Below the pieces are notes generated by a model. The model worked only from the letters and a program-made list of their open reading frames with translations. It was not told where the DNA came from and did no database searches. Shown here in pieces: positions 60,792-64,000 of a stretch of DNA of 64,000 nt. The position numbers were made by a program, and so were the translations under genes. The DNA comes from SZUA-100 sp965248135 (GTDB lineage: Bacteria; Pseudomonadota; Alphaproteobacteria; Rhizobiales; Rhizobiaceae), in the NCBI GenBank assembly GCA_965248135.1, contig CBDFIN010000009.1:124001-188000 (forward strand), given 5' to 3'. How positions within the stretch are numbered: position 1 is the stretch's first letter; each line of letters starts with the position of its first letter.

Positions 60792-62276
60792 TCAATATGG
60801 TGCGTCGACATCACCCATCTCGACATAGACCGACTTGATCTGTGAATAGTGTTCGATTGCCGCTTTGGCGTTCTCGCGACCCATACCGGACCGTTTGACG
60901 CCGCCAAAAGGCACACCAACCGGGGTTATGTTGTAATTGTTGATCCAGCAGGTGCCGGCGCGCAATTGGTCGACCACCCGGTGCGCCCGGGCGATGTCGC
61001 GGGTGAAGACGCCGGCGGCCAGACCGAATTGCGTATCATTGGCGCGCGCCGTCACCTCCGCTTCGGTATCGAATTGAAGCAGCGACAACACCGGGCCAAA
61101 TACTTCGTCCCGGGCAATCGCCATGGTGTCCGTCACGTTGTCAAAAATGGCTGGTTCGACAAAATGACCTTGCTCAAACCCCTGAAGGTCGATCTTTCGG
61201 CCACCGCACAGCAGATCAGCGCCCTCATTTCGGCCTTTTTCGACATAAGACAGCACGATATCGAGTTGCTGGCGAGAAATCATCGGACCCATCTGGGTAC
61301 CTTCGTCCAAAGGATCACCAATAGAGATCGCCTTGGTGCGTTCAAGCAGGCGCTTGGTAAAAGCTTCACGAATGCCCGATTGAACAAATACTCTGGTGCC
61401 GTTAGAGCAAACCTGACCGGTTGAATAAAAATTGCCAAGCAGAGCCCCGGCAACGGCATTTTCTATATCCGCGTCATCAAAAATCACCAGCGGAGATTTG
61501 CCGCCCAGCTCCAGGGTAACAAGTTTCAGGCTCTCAGCAGCTGAGGCCATTACTTTGGCACCTGTCGGCACCGAGCCGGTCAATGATACCTTGTTGACCA
61601 TTGGATGGGTGGTAAGTGCTGCACCTACCTCACCCATGCCCTGAACCACGCTGAACAGCCCCTCCGGCAGGCCGGCTTCAGTCAGGATTTCCGCCAGGAT
61701 GAGCGCAGAAAGGGGTGTCATCTCGGACGGCTTGAACACCAGTGCGTTGCCGCAGGCAAGTGCCGGAGCTGCCTTCCAAGATGCGACCTGGATCGGATAG
61801 TTCCAGGCACCAATGCCGGCGCACACGCCCACCGCCTCGCGGCGGGTGTAGGCGAAGCTTTCGCCAAGTGGAATGTGTTCACCGGTCAGCGTTGCCGCCA
61901 CATGAGCGAAATACTCCATATTATCGGCTGCTGATACCGCGTCGACATAAAGCGTTTCCTGCAGCGCCTTACCGGTATCGAGGGTCTCTATGCGGGCGAT
62001 TTCGTCATTGCGCTGGCGCAATAGATCGGCTGCACGCAACAGAATTCGGCCACGTTCGATACCGGGGCGTGCAGCCCAGTCCTGCTGTGCATCGACAGCA
62101 GCGCCAATTGCTCCTTCGATGATTGTCGGTGTTGCCTGGTGAAGCCGGGCCACCACTTCACCGGTTGCGGCATAGCGGCTGACCATCTCGCTACCGCTTG
62201 CATCTTCAACATAGGCGCCGGCGACGTGGTGGGATGCCTTGGGCTGAACATTGTAGGGGCAGGGGTCAGTCATCAA
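60792..62276 (-). CDS. betB: Betaine aldehyde dehydrogenase
   Basis: NAD(P)-dependent aldehyde dehydrogenase of 494 aa of the BetB group. Features are IGAWNYPIQVASWKAAPALACGNALVFKPSEMTPL, the general-base glutamate in VTLELGGKSPLV, the catalytic cysteine in STGQVCSNGTRVF, and CWINNYNITPVGVPFGGVKRSGMGREN, which is distinctive for betaine aldehyde enzymes. It makes glycine betaine, an osmoprotectant and the presumed substrate of the corrinoid system at 39-48 kb. No betA or betI is adjacent. The ATG at 62276 or the next at 62273 starts the protein. It shares a 130-bp divergent region with the OmpA lipoprotein gene. Confidence 0.93.
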   Translation of the reverse strand: MMTDPCPYNVQPKASHHVAGAYVEDASGSEMVSRYAATGEVVARLHQATPTIIEGAIGAAVDAQQDWAARPGIERGRILLRAADLLRQRNDEIARIETLDTGKALQETLYVDAVSAADNMEYFAHVAATLTGEHIPLGESFAYTRREAVGVCAGIGAWNYPIQVASWKAAPALACGNALVFKPSEMTPLSALILAEILTEAGLPEGLFSVVQGMGEVGAALTTHPMVNKVSLTGSVPTGAKVMASAAESLKLVTLELGGKSPLVIFDDADIENAVAGALLGNFYSTGQVCSNGTRVFVQSGIREAFTKRLLERTKAISIGDPLDEGTQMGPMISRQQLDIVLSYVEKGRNEGADLLCGGRKIDLQGFEQGHFVEPAIFDNVTDTMAIARDEVFGPVLSLLQFDTEAEVTARANDTQFGLAAGVFTRDIARAHRVVDQLRAGTCWINNYNITPVGVPFGGVKRSGMGRENAKAAIEHYSQIKSVYVEMGDVDAPY

Positions 62277-62314
62277 AATTGTCCGAAAAAATAGAGTGAG
62301 GTTTTGTGCAAAAA

Positions 62315-62333
62315 GTGTAATATACTCTTACAC
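62315..62333. promoter_or_regulatory. GTGTAA-N7-TTACAC inverted repeat between betB and the OmpA lipoprotein gene
   Basis: Perfect 6-bp inverted repeat GTGTAA (62315-62320) and TTACAC (62328-62333) with a 7-nt AT-rich spacer, 39 nt upstream of the betB start. The layout suits a TetR-type dimer such as BetI, although no betI gene is present here. The embedded TAATAT could also act as a -10 element. Function is inferred from position only. Confidence 0.35.
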
Positions 62334-62408
62334 ATGCCTTAGTTTGACCACTAATCGCCTTAACACAAGAGCAAAATACGAAACCGCGCGTCGCAAAGAG
62401 GTTTGATT

Positions 62409-63074
62409 ATGAAAAAGATCGCACTTGTAGCAACAATGCTGTCTTTTGCTATTGTAGGCTGTACGACTGATCCCTACACCGGCAAGCCAAAGGCTTCAAA
62501 AACCGTCATAGGTGCAGGAACCGGCGCTGCTCTGGGTGCTTTGGGTGGGCTAATTGTTGGTAATTCAACCAAGGCAAGCAAACGAACCGCTATACTGGTA
62601 GGTGCGGGTATCGGGGCGCTCGCGGGCGGTGGTATCGGGCTTTATATGGACAAGCAGGAACAACGGTTGCGTGAACAATTGCGTGATTCTGGCGTCAGCG
62701 TAACTCGTAACGGCGATACCATCAGTCTCAACATGCCGAGCAATATTACCTTTGCAACTGATCAAAGCGCGGTTCGGCCCGAATTTCACAATGTGCTGAC
62801 ATCTGTCGCTCATGTGTTGAAGGAGTATAACCGCACCATTGTCGACGTATTTGGCCACACCGACAGCGATGGGGCGGAAAGTTACAATCAGGATCTGTCC
62901 CAACGCCGGGCAGTATCCGTGGCGCAATTCCTGATCAATCAGGGAACGGATTCCCGCCGCTACTATGTTCAAGGGCTAGGTGAAAGTCGGCCAATCGCCA
63001 GCAATGCAACTGCGGCAGGCAAGGCTGCAAACCGGCGGGTGGAAATCTCTATTGAACCGTTGCGGCAGTCATAA
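62409..63074 (+). CDS. OmpA-family outer-membrane lipoprotein (YiaD-like)
   Basis: Lipoprotein of 221 aa. The signal ends in the lipobox AIVGC with the lipidated C18. A glycine-zipper region (about 37-80, GAGTGAALGALGGLIVG and GAGIGALAGGGIGLY) follows, then an OmpA/MotB domain binding peptidoglycan (NITFATDQSAVRPEF, VFGHTDSDGAESYNQDLSQRRA, GLGESRPIASNATAAGKAANRRVEI). ATG 62409 follows AAAGAGG. It tethers the outer membrane to the wall. It is convergent with the GFA gene, 3 nt between stops. Confidence 0.93.
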   Translation: MKKIALVATMLSFAIVGCTTDPYTGKPKASKTVIGAGTGAALGALGGLIVGNSTKASKRTAILVGAGIGALAGGGIGLYMDKQEQRLREQLRDSGVSVTRNGDTISLNMPSNITFATDQSAVRPEFHNVLTSVAHVLKEYNRTIVDVFGHTDSDGAESYNQDLSQRRAVSVAQFLINQGTDSRRYYVQGLGESRPIASNATAAGKAANRRVEISIEPLRQS

Positions 63075-63077
63075 ATA

Positions 63078-63479
63078 TTAAGGTTTGTCCGAGCGGTCGC
63101 CAGCATATTTGGGTAAATCGTCCTCCAGTTCGTAATAGTCACCTTTATCGGCCACGTAAATGTGGGAGGTGAGTTTAACGCCGCTTTTGTGGTTAAGAGA
63201 ACCGGCCAGAATAGAGGTATTTTCACTGTGTCCCGGCTTCCAGAACAACGATGACCCACAGTGCTTGCAAAAGCCGCGTCTGGCCTCTGGCGAGGCGTGA
63301 AACCAGGTGATATTATCCTGACCGTCGATGGTTAAATCATCGTCAGCTGCATTGGTGGCTGCGCAGAAATGGCCGGTTTGTTTGCGGCATTGATTGCAAT
63401 GGCAAGCGATAACGTCGCGCAAAGGACCGTCGACGCGAAAGCGGACGGCGCCGCAAAGGCAGGAACCACCTACGCTCAT
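63078..63479 (-). CDS. GFA/CENP-V family zinc protein
   Basis: Protein of 133 aa with the cysteine pattern of the glutathione-dependent formaldehyde-activating (GFA) family: GSCLCGAVRF, CHCNQCRKQTGHF and GFCKHCGSSLFW bind two zinc ions. True Gfa enzymes add formaldehyde to glutathione, but most family members have unknown substrates. ATG 63479 follows GGAAGGAAAG; the frame reaches 63494. A role in formaldehyde handling would fit the C1 genes of the window but is not shown. It is downstream of the DAHP synthase gene by 15 nt. Confidence 0.85.
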   Translation of the reverse strand: MSVGGSCLCGAVRFRVDGPLRDVIACHCNQCRKQTGHFCAATNAADDDLTIDGQDNITWFHASPEARRGFCKHCGSSLFWKPGHSENTSILAGSLNHKSGVKLTSHIYVADKGDYYELEDDLPKYAGDRSDKP

Positions 63480-63494
63480 GGTCTTTCCTTCCAA

Positions 63495-64000
63495 TCAGGC
63501 GCTGGCGGCGATAGTGTCACCACGCTGCAACTTGTCCTTGTCAAGTCGCTCGGCGATGAGGAAGGCCAGCTCAACCGACTGGTCCGCATTTAGCCGCGGG
63601 TCGCAATGGGTGTGATAGCGGTTAGACAGATCATCGTCAGAAATGGCGCGGGCGCCACCGGTGCATTCGGTGACGTCCTGGCCTGTCATTTCCACATGAA
63701 TTCCGCCGGCATAGGTTCCTTCCGCCTCGTGCACGTCGAAAAATGACGACACTTCGCCCAGTACCCGGTCAAACGGACGGGTTTTGAAACCGGCAGCCGA
63801 GATAGTATTTCCGTGCATCGGGTCGCAAGACCAGATAACGTTGCGACCCTCGCGCTCGACCGCCCGAATAAGAGCCGGCAGGTGATCACCCACTTTACCC
63901 TCGCCGAACCGGCAAATCAGGGTCAAACGGCCCGGCTCGTTTGCAGGATTGAGAATATCGATCAACTGCAAAATACCGTCCGGTGTTGTGGTCGGACCGC
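63495..64000 (-). CDS. Class II DAHP synthase, C-terminal part (gene runs off the right edge)
   Basis: C-terminal part, about 167 codons, of the plant-like type II 3-deoxy-7-phosphoheptulonate synthase, the first step of the shikimate pathway. GPTTTPDGILQLIDILNPANEPGRL, VIWSCDPMHGNTISA, SFFDVHEAEGTYAGGIHVEMTGQDVTEC and YHTHCDPRLNADQSVELAFLIAE are all diagnostic. The frame is open to the last base of the window, so the start lies beyond it. The stop is TGA at 63495-63497. No anomalies in the visible part. Confidence 0.93.
   Translation of the reverse strand, partial: GPTTTPDGILQLIDILNPANEPGRLTLICRFGEGKVGDHLPALIRAVEREGRNVIWSCDPMHGNTISAAGFKTRPFDRVLGEVSSFFDVHEAEGTYAGGIHVEMTGQDVTECTGGARAISDDDLSNRYHTHCDPRLNADQSVELAFLIAERLDKDKLQRGDTIAASA

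Overview
The window is a stretch of alphaproteobacterial chromosome. Family-level similarity of most proteins, a DUF1127 gene, a DUF1489 gene, a GbdR-type regulator, an MttB-type methyltransferase without pyrrolysine and ExoQ/ExoM-like polysaccharide genes together suggest a Hyphomicrobiales-like (rhizobial-order) organism, quite possibly marine. That placement is inference; there is no rRNA or tRNA gene here. Base composition is moderate and gene density is high apart from 29.55-31.17 kb.

Region by region. (1) 1-8 kb: a Calvin-Benson operon, tkt (partial)-gap-pgk-fba-cbbM (form II RuBisCO)-rpe-gph-cbbY, with tight or overlapping junctions. It is interrupted only by a 434-bp spacer between cbbM and rpe that holds an array of hairpins framed by CTAGTGG. 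(2) 8-14.4 kb: a dimethylargininase, a further HAD hydrolase, then a tandem glycine riboswitch leading gcvT-gcvH-gcvP. (3) 14.4-25.3 kb: an exopolysaccharide locus with an O-antigen-ligase/ExoQ-like polymerase, four glycosyltransferases, a Wzx-like flippase, a Tat-exported GH10 glycanase and a Wzz/GumC-like chain-length protein with an unusual 380-residue cytoplasmic extension and no kinase domain. (4) 25.3-33.9 kb, all on the minus strand: a HAD-UbiA fusion, a DprE1-like FAD oxidoreductase, an SMR-type small transporter, an extended SDR, a class III aminotransferase and a polytopic membrane protein. These look like a prenyl-phosphate-linked sugar pathway. They are split by about 1.6 kb of gene remnants (alpha/beta hydrolase, IclR, SDR). 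(5) 34.2-48.4 kb: C1 and quaternary-amine metabolism. This comprises a dimethylglycine-dehydrogenase-type flavoprotein, a LysR regulator, and an eight-gene minus-strand operon (corrinoid protein, DUF1638, 'virulence factor' family, MTHFR, methyl-THF methyltransferase, corrinoid activase RACo, GbdR-like regulator, SAM methyltransferase). The operon is divergent from an MttB-family methyltransferase and a dicluster ferredoxin. (6) 48.4-64 kb: mixed housekeeping and accessory genes: MnmD, gamma-carbonic anhydrase, MccA-like biotin carboxylase, L,D-transpeptidase, omega-aminotransferase with divergent MocR regulator, an orphan HerA-like ATPase, MFS transporter, quinone oxidoreductase, betaine aldehyde dehydrogenase, OmpA lipoprotein, GFA protein and the C-terminus of a class II DAHP synthase.

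How the parts could work together (inference): betaine aldehyde is oxidised to glycine betaine (betB). An MttB/corrinoid/methyl-THF/MTHFR chain removes one methyl as a folate C1 unit, and the DMGDH-type enzyme continues toward sarcosine. Glycine is finally split by the riboswitch-controlled glycine cleavage system to CO2, NH3 and methylene-THF. The same glycine cleavage system would complete photorespiratory recycling of 2-phosphoglycolate (gph) made by the form II RuBisCO. The window therefore reads as a mixotroph locus joining CO2 fixation, methylated-amine use and surface polysaccharide production. The least explained parts are the CTAGTGG hairpin array, the corrinoid operon with two uncharacterised members and Arg/Gly-rich tails on three of its proteins, and the interrupted prenyl-phosphate sugar cluster.
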